The notes under the pieces were generated by a model. That model made no database searches and was not told the DNA's origin. It was given only the letters and a program-made list of their open reading frames with translations. A program made the position numbers and the translations under genes. Positions 13,001 to 25,361 of a DNA stretch of 64,000 nucleotides are shown here, piece after piece; within the stretch, counting starts at the first letter, position 1, and every line of letters starts with the position of its first letter. The DNA comes from Daphnia pulex (taxonomy: Eukaryota > Arthropoda > Branchiopoda > Diplostraca > Daphniidae): positions 9,114,001 to 9,178,000 of the forward strand of contig NC_060024.1 of NCBI RefSeq assembly GCF_021134715.1. The letters are read 5' to 3'.

Positions 13001-16000
13001 TCTAAGGATGAGCACAAAGGTCTTGAAAGTGTTGGTGGTGGTAAAATCGGTAATGCACTTCCGTCTGAGGACGATATCCAACTCGTGGCTGCCTTCCGAA
13101 ACGTTCGGAATAACATCGGCCGCCCACGCCACAGTCACAACAAACGCCCCCCTTCACCTGGAATCCAAGGTTGATTTAATATTCCGCGGACATCCTTACT
13201 AATACTTCTCCCTCCTTTGTTAGCATTATTAACTGCACTGTTTTCGTAGTTAACTGTATTTCATGGGGAAATAAGGTGATGCCGCCTGAATGACGATTTT
13301 TTTATGATTTGTGTGTCGTTTTTATTTGCAGCTGAAAGACGTAAGATGGATGTCATGAAGAAGGAAAGTGTCGTCGAACCCAAAAAGAGAAGAACAAACC
13401 GTTTTGACGAGTAAGTGTGCATCGCTTTTGTGAAAGAAAATGGAATTTCATTGATTTTCCCATTTCAGTTTGTTTGGCAACGAAGACATTGACCTGAGGA
13501 AAGTGCCTGCTGCTCCAGTTGTTCCTGCAGCTCCTGGTGTCGTCATTCCACCTCCTTTATCCAGCCGAGAAAGTCCACCTCGAGGAGCTTGGCCCAAGCG
13601 AGGCCTTGCTGTTCAACGTGGTCGAGCAGGATGGTCTGGTCGAGGAGGACGTGGTGGACGTGCTGGTCCTCGAGAGGACGAAGATAGGGAGCAAGATGGC
13701 AGCGGGTCACCTCGCAACATGGACTTCATTTTGGAACAAGCCAAAGAGAATCATCGCAACGGTGTTATCAACGATGGTGAATATAGTACAATTATTCGCC
13801 AAGTGTTCCAAATGTCGGAGACAAAGATGATTCGGGAAGTTCAGCGCCGTGAATCGTTTCCTGGCCCTCCAGGCCCACCAGGTCCACCAGGTCCGCATCC
13901 ACACCCTAGCATGGAACATGACTTTCGTTTCCAGGGCAGAGACATGCCACCAGGAGGTCCCGGTCCTTATGGCCTTGAACCTTTTGGTCCTGAACAAGAC
14001 AGAGGATGGAACGATCCGCGTCGTGCAGGTGGATATCCATGCGGACCATATCCGCCAGGCCCACCTGGCCCAGGTCGTATGCAACGTTTTGATATGATCC
14101 AGCCACCTCGTGGAAACCTCGGCCCACCTGGTATGGGCGGACCTCCAGTCAGCTCCGCTTTTGAGGTAAAGCATCTTACTTTTATTAATTGCTGTGACTT
14201 GTTGTATGCTAATTTAATTTTAAATGAAGGTTCGACCAGACGAAGATATGAAAAACATCCCAATTGATAATGTTCCTCGAGAAATTCGATTTTATGGGGA
14301 CAAAGCTATCATTTTAATGGCCTCTGATGACCCACGTCTTCTGGGCTTCCAGACTTGTGTTCGACGCGTCGTATTTGACAACATATTACCTGTGGATTGT
14401 ACGGTCGGCAATGATTACATGGATTTCCACTTTGATGGACAGCTTCACAAGATTAAAATCGGAGCTCCTACCAGAGAGCTTTACATTGATGGAAATTGGT
14501 AATGATAGCCATTGAACAAAAATTATAACTGTCACTAAATTTGGTATTCGTGTATTCTTTCAGGTACGAATGCATGTTCGGGGGTCCGCCAATTACGGTT
14601 AACCTGAGCGGTAGACCCGTGCAAGCGATGTTGGAAGGTCCACCGCCTACAGTAAAAATCGGTACTGAACGTCGATTGGACCTGTTGGCTGGGCGTGTGA
14701 CGATGATAATCGATGCTCACAGTGTTATCCCTGTTTACTTGGATCTCAAATCACAACACTTTGAAATGGATGCGAAACGTTTCACTTTGCAATTCAAAGA
14801 CGCACTGCGAACGGCCGTAATTGACGGAAATCCATACAGTGTTGATTTTGGTGGACTGCCAATGGCTATTCATCTTGATGGCCGGAAGCACTTTGTTCGT
14901 TTTTCGTCTCTACCACGAGGTGTCGAGCCCGGTCGTGTTTTACAGCCTTTGACACAAAGTGAAGAAAACCGCAGGGTTCTTGAAGAAGAAAAGAGTGCTA
15001 GTCAAACTCCTCCCCTCGGCACAGTCAATATTGGCGAACTCTTGTCCAAGTTGGTTGCCACCGGCTTATTACCTGGAAGTGTTCCTGAAGCAGTCAAACC
15101 GGCCCCCATCAAAGAAGAAATCAAGAAGGAAGAGACTATGCGAGGTATTATTTAGATAAAATCTATGATTTGACGCTTGTGTACAACTTTTTCTTTTCAA
15201 TTTGCAGTTGTTAATTTGGGTGATTCCGAGAGCATGAAAGTTCGACCCAATGTTGCTGTTTCGATGCTGTATAGTGGCATGCAATGCGGTAGCTGCGGAT
15301 TACGATTTCCTGCTGATCAGACAGTTCGCTACAGTACTCATCTTGATTGGCATTTCCGACAAAATAGACGCGAAAAGGGGGCCTCTAAACGACCACAAAG
15401 TCGCAAATGGTACATAATCCTTGGTTTGGTTTGCCTTACAACTGGTAACTAACGTAATGTCCCACAGGTATTGCAGCGTTTCCGACTGGATACAGTTTGA
15501 AGAAACAGAGGGATCCGAAGAAAAGCGGCTAAATTGGTTTGAAGCTCAAGCCAAAGAAAAGTCGGAGAAAGACGGGGAGCGTAATGGCGAAGACTTGACT
15601 CCGTATGAAGCATTTAAATTTACGTTTCTTGAAAATTACTTTACTTCTCTTTTTTTTTTGTAGCAGGGAAGAGAGCACTTCGGTTGCGGTGGGCACTGCT
15701 CCCGAGGAGAACAAATGTTTTGTATGTCACGAGGAACTGGATGAGTTTTTCCATGAAGAAAGCGAAGAATGGCATTTGAAAGACGCAGTTCGTGTTGAAG
15801 GAATAACCTTCCATCGTTTATGCTACCGCGACCATCTTTCCAACGTGGTAATTTAATGATAAATATTGCAAATTTAGTAGCAAAAATTTATTATTATGAT
15901 TTGTAGGAAACGGGTGCGTATTCTCCCTCCGACGCGATGGATGAGTACAAATCGGCTACCGAAGAAGAAAAATCTGGTAACGAAGAAGACAAATCTGCCT

Positions 16001-17097
16001 CGGATAATGACGACAAACAGATTTCATGCGATGAAGAAGAAGCTATCGCAGAAACAAGTGATATTAAAAAAGAAGAGATTCAAAATGAACTTGTGGATAT
16101 GCAAGAATCTGTTCCATCGGAGAGCGTGAAAATACCTTTAGTCATCAAAACTGAAAAACTCGAAATTGAACCAATGGAAGAATTGCTTGCACAAGACGAA
16201 TCTTTGTTGCCCGTTGTCAAAAGTGAACCTGTTGACACAGAGACATTCGAAGATGTTACTTGTGCGCCTGTCATTCAAACTGAGCTTGCTGTTGAAACGA
16301 GTTTGCCGACAAGTGTTAAAATGGAATCGATCGAAGTAGTAGAAAGTGATTATTTGCACGATACAACCATTCAGGAAGGTGGTCTAACGCCTTACCAGCA
16401 CAGCGAGACAGACTTTACGAATGTGTGTAATGAAGAAATCGACAAAACAGAGGAAGAAGTGCAGGACGCCGCAATTCTACTCGATAGTTTGGATGTGATG
16501 AACGACAACGCAAATCTAATTGTTGGCGTGGAAAAAGTAAATGACGACAGTGACCAACTAGAAGGTCTGGACGAAGTTCTTTCGAGTGTTCAGGAATCGA
16601 TAGAAACTACTGAACTCGCCGAAGCTTTGGAAGAAACAAATTCTCCAGCTCCAGATCTTGCTCCCCGAACTGACGAAGAAGTTGAAAGTCGCGACCAGCT
16701 TATTAACGGGGAAACTGCTACGATTCTCGATCCTTTAATTTCCATTTCTCAGACTCCTACTGTGAATTCTTCTCTTGATGGCAATGTCGAAATGACCAAC
16801 AAACAGCCTGCTCCTGCTCCTCAAGCTGGAATCAAAATCAAGATTAATCTTTTCAACAAGGCGTCGTCAACTATTTCATCCACTGCACAGCAGGTTACGC
16901 CCCAAATATCCTCACAGCCCGATGCGGGCTTGACTTCTTGTCCTGCAAATGTCCCAGATAACAGTAGTAAACTGTTAATTCCTACTTCTGACGAAAATTC
17001 TTTGACTTACAAGCCGAGGTTGGCTGGCCGAAAATTAACTGTTCTCCCTCTCATGACTAAAGGTGTCGAAACCTCTGGACTTTGTTCCATCATGTAA
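10036..17097 (+). CDS. Pcf11: Pcf11, pre-mRNA 3'-end cleavage and transcription termination factor
   Basis: Component of cleavage factor II: binds the RNA polymerase II C-terminal domain and couples poly(A)-site cleavage to termination. Fifteen exons join in phase: 10036-10215, 10809-10934, 11516-11689, 11867-11905, 11977-12183, 12248-12923, 12975-13169, 13332-13410, 13469-14165, 14230-14498, 14564-15144, 15208-15409, 15468-15602, 15664-15847 and 15907-17097; product about 1644 residues. The CTD-interaction domain is in the first three exons (SSLADLTVNSKPLINMLT, MYL-like VLYLVDSIVKNYGR, FKLRQTWSDVFPPKKLYALD). Then follow a Gln-rich coiled coil (KELLELQQKKLEIELLQ), a basic/acidic linker, a Gly/Pro-rich stretch, FEGP-like repeats (GPPITVNLSGRPVQAMLEGP), and two zinc fingers (CGSCGLRF...HLDWHF and CFVCHEEL...HRLCYRDHL) flanking the CLP1-binding segment. 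The acidic C-terminus is long. The acceptor at 15664 could instead be 3 nt later. Confidence 0.95.
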
Positions 17098-17579
17098 AAA
17101 AATTACAAATCTTTCTTGCGGAAATTGTTAACCTGAACGATACGCTGTACATATGAAAGCAGGATGATTCGAATAAACGTCTACTTTGTTTATTTTTTTT
17201 AAACCTATCTATGATACTGCTATCTTTCTAACCGCTACTTTAGTACTTTCTCCGTTTCTTAAAACAAATTTGAGGAAATTCACACGAAGACTTCTAAATT
17301 TCAGTTTGATATCCTGTTCTGAGGTTTTGGTGATGATTTGAGGAGAAATAAAACGGAATCATTAAAAAAATTGATTGTTTTTATTCTTTCATTATAAATT
17401 AAGATATTTTACGGGAAAACTGGAATTAGAGCCATTGAACCCGAGTTCAATGTTTCTGCTGCTGAGTGCTGAAGAAACCTGTTCTGAAATAACGACAGTT
17501 GCGGACATAACGGACTAACTGCCCAATCAGGCAACGTTTATGTTTATGTTTTTAACCTTCGTGATCGAATTGAAGGAAA
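17098..17579. other. Intergenic: Pcf11 3' UTR and COQ2 5' region
   Basis: AATAAA at 17172 and again near 17347 are plausible Pcf11 polyadenylation signals. No further gene seen. Confidence 0.6.
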
Positions 17580-19056
17580 ATGATGTCTTGTTTGTCAGTT
17601 CGTTTCTCTTTAGAATGTAAAGGAATTCTGCGTTCGTTTCCAAATTACGCCCTTAGAAACATTTCCCCCAAAAAACCGTGGAATGGAACAGTTTACTCTA
17701 CAAGCAAATTCGTACTCAGTGACAAACAGCAAAATCAGCAACAGCTTGCTAAACCAAAACTTGCCGAACGGCTTGTGGATGGCTGCCCTAAACCGATGCA
17801 ACCGTATCTCAGATTGATGAGAATAGATCGTCCTATAGGTATGAATTCTCCTTTTTTTAAATATAAAACATTTCATAAATCAAAAAATTCAGATAATAAA
17901 TCTTTTGACAATCCATTGCTACAGGAACATGGTTACTTTTTTGGCCTTGTAGTTGGAGTGTAGCATTAGCTGCAGCACCAGGATGTCTCCCTGATTTTGG
18001 CATGCTAAGTCTTATGCTGGCTGGATCATTCGTGATGAGGGGTGCAGGTTGCACAATAAACGACATGTGGGACCAAAAAATAGATCGTAAGGTACCTTGT
18101 GAAATACAAATTTATTCTCTGTTTAACAAAATACCTGAATAAAGCCACTTTAATGTAAACCTTGGTGGTACAAATATTTATGATTTTAGGTTGAACGAAC
18201 AAAAAACAGACCATTAGCCAGCAATCAAATCACCCCTTTTAATGCATTAATTTTTTTGGGTGCCCAGCTCAGTGTGGGACTTGCCATTCTTTTACAGTTA
18301 AATTGGTACACAATTCTTTTGGGAGCAAGTTCGTTGGGTAAGTGATACAATAAAAAAAGATATCCAGTCAAGCAGATAATTAAAGGATCTATTTCTAAAT
18401 TTCACTAGGTCTGGTTATATCATACCCTCTTATGAAACGAATAACATATTGGCCTCAATTTATACTCGGCTTGACCTTTAACTGGGGTGCATTAGTCGGA
18501 TATTCTGCTGTACAAGGTCACTGTGACTGGAGTATATGTTTGCCCCTCTATGCCGCTGGAGTAGCTTGGACATTGGTGTATGACACCATCTACGCCCATC
18601 AAGTAGAATTTCATTTAACTTATGAATTTATCATTTGTGGTTTAAAAGAAGATTTGAAATCTAGGATAAACATGACGATGTTATCGTAGGAGTTAAATCG
18701 ACAGCTCTGAGATTCGGCGAAGCCACTTCTAAATGGCTCACGGGATTTAGTTTAATGACGGTAACTGGATTTACCGTTGCCGGAATTTCCGCAGAACAGT
18801 CATGGCCGTTTTATGTGGCTGTATTAGCATCCAGTGCTCATTTGATTCGCCAAGTAATAAAATATATTTAATTTATAATACTTTGATGAAGATAATATAT
18901 ATAAATTATAAATATATATATACAATTTTTTTTTCCTTTCAGGTAGCGACTTTGAATATCAAAGACGGCGAAAATTGTGCGAAACTATTCAAGTCTAACA
19001 ATAGTATAGGTGCTGTTATTTTTTTCGGTTGTCTTTTTGGTACATGGTGTCAATAA
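17580..19056 (+). CDS. COQ2: COQ2, 4-hydroxybenzoate polyprenyltransferase, mitochondrial
   Basis: Attaches the polyprenyl tail to 4-hydroxybenzoate, an early step of ubiquinone synthesis, in the inner mitochondrial membrane. Exons 17580-17838, 17925-18091, 18190-18337, 18409-18602, 18665-18853 and 18943-19056 join in phase to 356 residues. The N-terminus is basic and Ser-rich, as for a mitochondrial targeting peptide. UbiA-family motifs are present: the first Asp-rich metal/diphosphate site [19 protein letters not shown] followed by NRPLAS, and the second, DTIYAHQDKHDD, then [11 protein letters not shown]. Several hydrophobic spans lie between. Two ATGs (17580, 17583) are adjacent; the first is used here. 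Typical length for the family and no defects seen. Confidence 0.95.
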
Positions 19057-20369
19057 ATTATATTATTTATTATGATAAGTACACATCTAACAATTCAAAG
19101 CCAGGATACATCGTCTTTATGCTGCTGGATATATGATACAGTAATGTTATTTTAAAGCAAGTTGGTGTAAGGAGGAAAATCCGTAGATGCCATCATTTAT
19201 TGACTGTTGAGATAAGAAGTAATAATAAAGTAAAGTAAGTCATCGTTTTCTCGAACAATAATTCTATACCATCCATACTCGCTTCAACAGTCTTTGGCGA
19301 ACTGCCTAATTGTAATTCTCTCCAGAGATGACTAATGCTTCCAGCATCACTATTTTTTGTCAACACCGTATTTCTTTCTAGAACCTTGTGAATTGATTCG
19401 TCCGCCTTTACCCTAAATCCTACGAATTTCTGAACGTTGAATATAATAAAGGGTAGTTTGTTCGTTAATTCCGTCATTTTCAGGTTGGTCGGGTAAAGCC
19501 AGGAAGGTGACTTGGAAGAAGTGAGGTTTTTTTAAACCTTACATTGTTCAGGAGCTCGTTGTCAATGTTTGTAGATTAATTTTTATTTTATTTTTGCGAA
19601 TTTTGCTATTGCTGTCAGTCTAGATATTGTTTGCACTAGGTTCAGTGTTTTGGTTTCTCGTACACTTTTTCCTGTTTTTTTTTGTTTTGTTAAGTTTCAG
19701 GACCAAAAGCTTATCAGCGTCGTTAATCAAGATGGATTACGATTATCCGGAGACACCATTTCTTTCTTTATACATCTATTTTCAAAAAGGTTGACTCGAT
19801 CATCGAAAAGAAATATGATCAGCTTCTGTACGATCAATTCCTAAGGCGGAAGACATTCCGGATGGAACAGAATTTTCTGCTATTCGCCACACAGCCACAC
19901 TGGCGGTGCGACGAGCGGTACATTTTTCTTTTTCAATTTGGCGTTCCGTAATACCGAGAGTTCATTTCGTATTCACTTTGTAATGGGGGAAATAAAATTT
20001 AATATATATTAAAATCTTGTATGCACCTGCACCTTCTCGAATTCTTTTATATTCATAACTTTAAACTGATATCTAGGATCAAAAGAAAACCTTCCAATAT
20101 CGCTGCGTAGATGATTTCGTTATTGTAAATTTGTAACAAAAAGATATTTCAAGGGTTCTTCACGTTAGCAGACTTCCCTTTTTTTTTTTTTGTTTTTTTT
20201 TTTGAATTTTTAGCTAATATTGTGGCGATCGTGACGCCATGGATGAATGATGATTGGCCCGGGCATGGCTTAAGTATTTTTAAAACGAAATCAAGTGATG
20301 ACATCTAGGGATCACTGCCTCACTTAAACAGTCGAGTCGAAACCAACGATTTGTACCTTGTACGTCCCC
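19057..20369. other. Intergenic between COQ2 and DNAJA3, with two weak coding-like frames
   Basis: Holds the COQ2 3' end and the DNAJA3 promoter. Within it are an unassigned 94-codon minus-strand frame (19193-19477) and a plus-strand stretch at 19733-19920 that reads like protein but changes frame. Oligo-T runs occur near 20180-20210. Confidence 0.5.
19193..19477 (-). CDS. Possible 94-residue protein, unrecognised
   Basis: Complete ATG-to-TGA minus-strand frame with no internal stop. It starts MTELTNKLPFIIFNVQKF, has a charged helical middle (KADESIHKVLERN, SHLWRELQLG) and a hydrophobic C-terminus (TYFTLLLLLISTVNK) that could be a tail anchor. It is convergent with COQ2 (137 bp between stops). 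No family recognised. Length is not far above chance for AT-rich DNA, so the call is tentative. Confidence 0.3.
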   Translation of the reverse strand: MTELTNKLPFIIFNVQKFVGFRVKADESIHKVLERNTVLTKNSDAGSISHLWRELQLGSSPKTVEASMDGIELLFEKTMTYFTLLLLLISTVNK

Positions 20370-22546
20370 ATGTGGCCCCGGTTACAGAAAATGGCCTGCA
20401 CTTCCCGAAGTTTGTTTGGATTAATTATAAAACAGAGGTTTTTATTGCCCATAACGAGTCATGCTGCACTTCAATCTGAAATTCCAAGTAACTTTCTACA
20501 CTAGCATAAAATTATGAATCTTTAAATGTTAATCATACTAAATTTTCAAATTTCTTTACTTAGCAAGCAGAAGAAATTTCCATACATCAAACATCACGTT
20601 CGCAAAAAAAAGGGATTATTACGATGTTCTAGGTGTTCCTCGAAATGCTTCTTTAAAAGATGTTAAGAAAGCATATTACCAACTAGCTAAAAAGTTTCAT
20701 CCTGATACCAATAAAAATGATCCAGAAACTATAAAAAAATTTCAAGAAGTTTCTGAAGCCTATGAGGTATATATTTTAAATTATTGTTTACTTTGATCTT
20801 AAATTGAAGAGTTACATCATAGGTTTTGAGCGATGATGGGAAGAGAAAACAATTTGATACATGGGGAGCTACTTCAGAGCAAATGGGAGGTGGACAGGCT
20901 GGACCAGGTGCTTCACAGGACTTTTCAAGACATCAAAATTGGAATTTTCAGTCTAGTGTTGATCCTGAAGAACTGTTCCGAAAGATTTTCGGACAAGCTG
21001 GCTTTCAAGGAGGAAATTTTGGTGAAGAATTTGCTGAATCAAGGTTTGGGTTTGGTGCTGCTCAAGAGGTAAAATATTACTTTTCTGATAGTATTTTCTG
21101 ATAGCTATTTTCAAGAAGTAAATATAACTTGTTGTTCTTAACTTACAGATGACCATGAATTTGACATTCGCTCAAGCTGCCAAAGGAATCAACAAAGATA
21201 TAAACTTGAATGTGGTTGATACATGTCCAAAATGCCGTGGTTCAAGAAGTGAACCTGGAACAAAAGCAGTAAAATGTCCATTTTGCAATGGAACAGGGAT
21301 GGAAACAATTAGCACTGGTCCGTTCATCATGAGATCGACTTGCAGAAGATGCATGGGTTCAAGAATGCACATAGCAAATCCTTGTTTGGAATGTGAAGGA
21401 AAAGGTTCAACAGTTCAGCGAAAAAAAGTAACTGTCCCCGTTCCGGCAGGTAAAATTTGGAATCTTTTTTTTACTTAAAACATTTCACCGAAGAAAATTA
21501 AGCTGATGTATCGCATATTATCCAGGTGTTGAGGATGGTCAAACAGTAAGAATGCAAGTGGGCCAAAAAGAAGTTTTTATCACTTTTCGGGTAGAAAAAT
21601 CCGATTATTTTCGTCGCGATGGTGCCGACATACACACTGACGCTGCTATTACATTCTCGCAAGCCGTCCTAGGAGGAGCCATCCGCGTTCAAGGAATATA
21701 TGAAGAGCTAACAGTTGATATCCCTAAAGGAACGCAGTCACATACACGTATTCGTATGAATGGAAAAGGATTACGTAAAGTTAATGGTTACGGATTTGGT
21801 GACCACTACATTCATATAAAAATCAAAATCCCGGTCCGGCTTAATGAAAAGCAAAAAAAACTGATTTTGGCTTACGCTGAACTTGAAGAAGATACCCCAG
21901 GAACTGTAAACGGAATCACCTACACCAAAGATGGTAAATAAACACAATTAATACATAATTTTAAGATTACTGTATACGAGACAAGATAAATAAGGACTAT
22001 TAAATGGGAATAGCATTTTCTACATATTGCACTAGGGTCGAAGTATTAGTTTTTCGTATAGTGTGCGTTATTGTTAGGTAAACGAATGGATGGGATCAAA
22101 GAAGCGCCGATGGCTGGCTCGGAATCCCAATCAGCTAGCAAGGAGGACACCCAGGGAAAAGAAGATGGTCTTTTTGGCCGCCTTAAAAAGGCCATTTTTG
22201 GATAAAGATAGGAAAAGTCGCGACTACTACCATAGAGTACGTAAGTAATAGTAAAATGTATTGACATGACAAACCCTGGGTGTTTCCTCTCAAGCTGCAT
22301 CTTAACTACCAGTTATTGATCTCTGACTTTAAGTCTAGCTAGCTTTGATTTATGCTTCGTTACGGATGCGCGTTAGAATTTATTGATTATTTTTATTGTA
22401 ATTGTAATTTTGAATTTTTTTATTTCAAAGGTGCGAAAAAGGCGAGTGATGGCTCTAGCAAAAAAGGTTCGACTAACTCTTCTCAAGATGACGATTCCAA
22501 TTTAAAAGAGACAAAGGAGGATAAAGCCCAACGACAGAAATTATAA
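20370..22546 (+). CDS. DNAJA3: DNAJA3 / Tid1, mitochondrial DnaJ (Hsp40) co-chaperone
   Basis: Mitochondrial Hsp70 co-chaperone (Drosophila l(2)tid relative). Shared exons: 20370-20487, 20564-20766, 20823-21068, 21149-21449, 21526-21933. The last exon is either 22078-22205 (467 residues, ending [10 protein letters not shown]) or 22431-22546 (463 residues, ending KAQRQKL). Both acceptors fit the same donor phase. N-terminus: basic targeting peptide. J domain: [20 protein letters not shown] with the HPD triad in [10 protein letters not shown] Gly/Phe-rich linker follows, then four zinc-binding repeats ([32 protein letters not shown]) and the C-terminal substrate-binding domains ([29 protein letters not shown]). 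ATG 20391 is an alternative start. An AATAAA lies at 22634. Identification secure. Confidence 0.95.
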
Positions 22547-23964
22547 GTTTAATATCCAACAATTTCTCTCGCCAGTTTCCTTTATTTTAAGGAAGGTAAA
22601 TAAATGTAGTCAGTTGTTAACGCATTTGTATAAAATAAACCATGTCGAGTTACCACATCTTCACTCAATTCATTTGGTGATAAAAATTATTTTTCATTTT
22701 CCTTGATCATTGACTTTTGTTTTTTTTCAACTCCGAATGCTTCAATTTCCAGCAAATTTCAAATGACGCTTGTATTATAATTCAAATAATTGGATTCCTT
22801 CATCAAAGCAAGAACTCAAGGAATGGACTTTACTTAGCTGTAATTCGATTGCGAAATTTGTTAAAATAATTTTACTCAAATTGTGGTTATTAAGACCGAT
22901 TGATTGGGGTGGGAGCTCTAACTGACACGAAATTGGTTTGGTAATAGATCTAAACTAATTGTTTTCACGACAAAAGGACCAATAGATTGTCGTGACAATG
23001 GACTAAACCTTGTTTATCGCTGCGAAAGATGTCGTGGTAATAGAAAAATTTAGACCGTCATGACACGACATCTGAGATAATACATCGTACCGTATAAAAA
23101 TGAAATCTAAACTAAATTGGAATTATATTCGGTTTTAGCTTGAAGAGCTAATAAAAGTAATACATCAAAATAATTTTCAAATGTAGCATTTTAAGAAAGG
23201 TGGTCCAGTAGCTATATTTATTTTTATTTTTTTGTTTTAAATTTTTTTGTTTTAAATTGCTTTTTTTATTTTTAGCGAGTTTAAACACTGCTTTTTTTGT
23301 TATCGATTCAATAACTACAAATATTGATTGCAACCCGTTATCGATATATAGGAGAAAAAAAGAAACGCGTTTCTTTGGATTTTTCTGGCAACGTACGTAA
23401 AGAAAACAGAAGTAACATTCGAAACATTGGCAACACAGCAACGTACTGTCATGGTGGAGTCTCCTTTTGTGCTGTGACCTAGTTAGTAAACTTCCTTGGC
23501 CATTTTGTCTGCGAATCTCGATTGTAAAATCTCATGCCAAATCCGAACAAAACGCTCTCTTTCAGTTTATTAAACGTATTTTATTGATATCGCCGCCATT
23601 TTAGTAATTGTCCCTACCCTGTTCACGGTTTAGAACTGGGTATTGTTCGTTTGTGTAGGCCTACTCCCACCCTTCCCTGTTGGTCCGTGTTCCAGGGGGG
23701 CGACAACGTAATATTATTTGACTGGATTTCAAATTGAATTATACACGCTGTATAACATTTTCTTCTCAAATAACCATAAACTGCAGTGAGTTATATTGTG
23801 TCATGGCAGTGCTGACGGGCTACCAGTGTTTTAAGCATCACTAAAATGTGGCTCTATTGAGTGAATTTTAAAGGTGTTCCACTGTGATCTTTTACACACA
23901 AAGAAACATTTTATCAACTTAAAGTGTTAAACATCCAGATCAGCTGCTCACTTTTATTGGTACA
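22547..23964. other. Intergenic: DNAJA3 3' UTR and UBL3 promoter/5' UTR
   Basis: AT-rich with long T runs (23210-23290). A modest minus-strand open frame at 23148-23441 has a T/A-biased composition and is not convincing. No gene or mobile element recognised. Confidence 0.5.
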
Positions 23965-24620
23965 ATGGGCTCCAGCAAAAACATTCCTATGGATAAGGTA
24001 TGAAATTCCATATTTTCAATGGCTGCTGATACAGTTATTCAAGCTTGGAAGAGGTCATTGGCTATCATATTGGAAAGACTTCCTTTAATTAAATATGTAT
24101 TTCTTCAAATTGTTATCACTTATCATATGCTGATCTGTCTATTGATATTAGGTCAATCTGAGACTGATTCTTGTCTCTGGCAAGACTAAAGAGTTTCTTT
24201 TCTCTCCTGAGGACTCTGCTTCAGAGATCGCACAGTTTGTTTTTGACAATTGGCCAGAAGGTAAGCTATTCTGCACGTTATTTGTCTCTATCAAGTGAAA
24301 TATTCATGTTTTATTTGAAATTAGAATGGAATGAAGAAGGTGTGTCAAGAGCAGAGATACTTCGCTTGATATACCAGGGTAGATTTTTACATGGAAATGT
24401 AACCTTGGGAGCATTGGGTCTACCGCCCGGTCGCACTTCAGTAATGCATCTCGTTCCACGAGAAACTCTACCTGAACCTAATTCTCAAGGTAAATTGTGG
24501 TTTTGTGTTTCTTGTATGATTTCTAAATTTTATTAAATAAATCTATCTTTGACAGATCAACGACAAAAAAGTAAAAGTGGACGCAGTAGCTGCTGTTCGA
24601 TTTCCTGCGCCATTCTCTAG
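23965..24620 (+). CDS. UBL3: UBL3, membrane-anchored ubiquitin-fold protein
   Basis: Ubiquitin-like protein that is prenylated and sorts proteins to membranes and extracellular vesicles. Exons 23965-23997, 24152-24260, 24325-24489 and 24556-24620 join in phase to 123 residues (human UBL3 is 117). The ubiquitin fold begins VNLRLILVSGKTKEFLFSP and continues through RAEILRLIYQGRFLHGN and TLGALGLPPGRTSVMHLVPR. It ends in a basic patch and SCCSISCAIL: the final CAIL is a CaaX box whose Leu predicts geranylgeranylation, with an upstream Cys pair available for palmitoylation. There is no di-Gly tail, so it is not a conjugated modifier. Identification secure. Confidence 0.95.
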
Positions 24621-25361
24621 AAGGAAGGTAGATCGGGACATCAATGGTTTTGAATTTCATATAAAAATGATTGTTTTATCCCTATCACCCCTTAAAAAAA
24701 ATGTTGAAGATTGAAAAGTGAAGTTTGCAAGTATTAGAAAAAAATTCTCCACGTGAATTTTGTAAAAATTTTGTAAATACCCAATCAGCATGTAACGCGC
24801 TGAAGGTCATTATTGCGGTTTACAACAGAAGAACGAGGAATGGTTGAGATCAAATTCCATTTGCGCGTATGTGTAGTGAATTTCCATTCATTCATAGTTT
24901 TTGTGGGTAATTTTTCTGTGTGGAGACCAGAGCATAAGCCCTAAACCATAAAAGTAATTTGAAATTTCCTTTTCGTTGGATGGAATTCACTTTGCCCCTC
25001 CTCGTTCTAGATTTTCGAACTTTAAGAAAAGTAGGCGGCTGAAATGTTTCCCCTGTTATTTTTAATTATTTTGCCCACCCCGTTAATGATTTGGGGTCGC
25101 TCCAAACCCGTATTTTATTTGCATGCATTAAAAACCATCCGTCTATTCTTTTCCCGCGCCTATCCGAATACACAAAACAAACTAAATGAACTCTGTATTT
25201 ACAGAAACTTCTTTGTAAACTATTTTTCAGTCAAACGAGCACTACGGTATGAATTAGAGTTTTTAAACAGTTTATCATCTCGAAGATCAAATTGCTATAT
25301 CAGGTGACGTTAACCTCGAACCGTGTTGTGTCACCTTTGGCGTACTGGCTTCTGACACAAT
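24621..25361. other. Intergenic between convergent UBL3 and SAMM50
   Basis: 3' flanks of two genes pointing at each other. No further gene recognised; an open frame at 25044-25307 is AT-driven and shows no family features. Confidence 0.5.

Noticed and set aside
13840-14150. Collagen-like Gly-Pro-Pro stretch in several frames
   Set aside because: It is the Gly/Pro-rich linker of Pcf11; the other frames are shadows.
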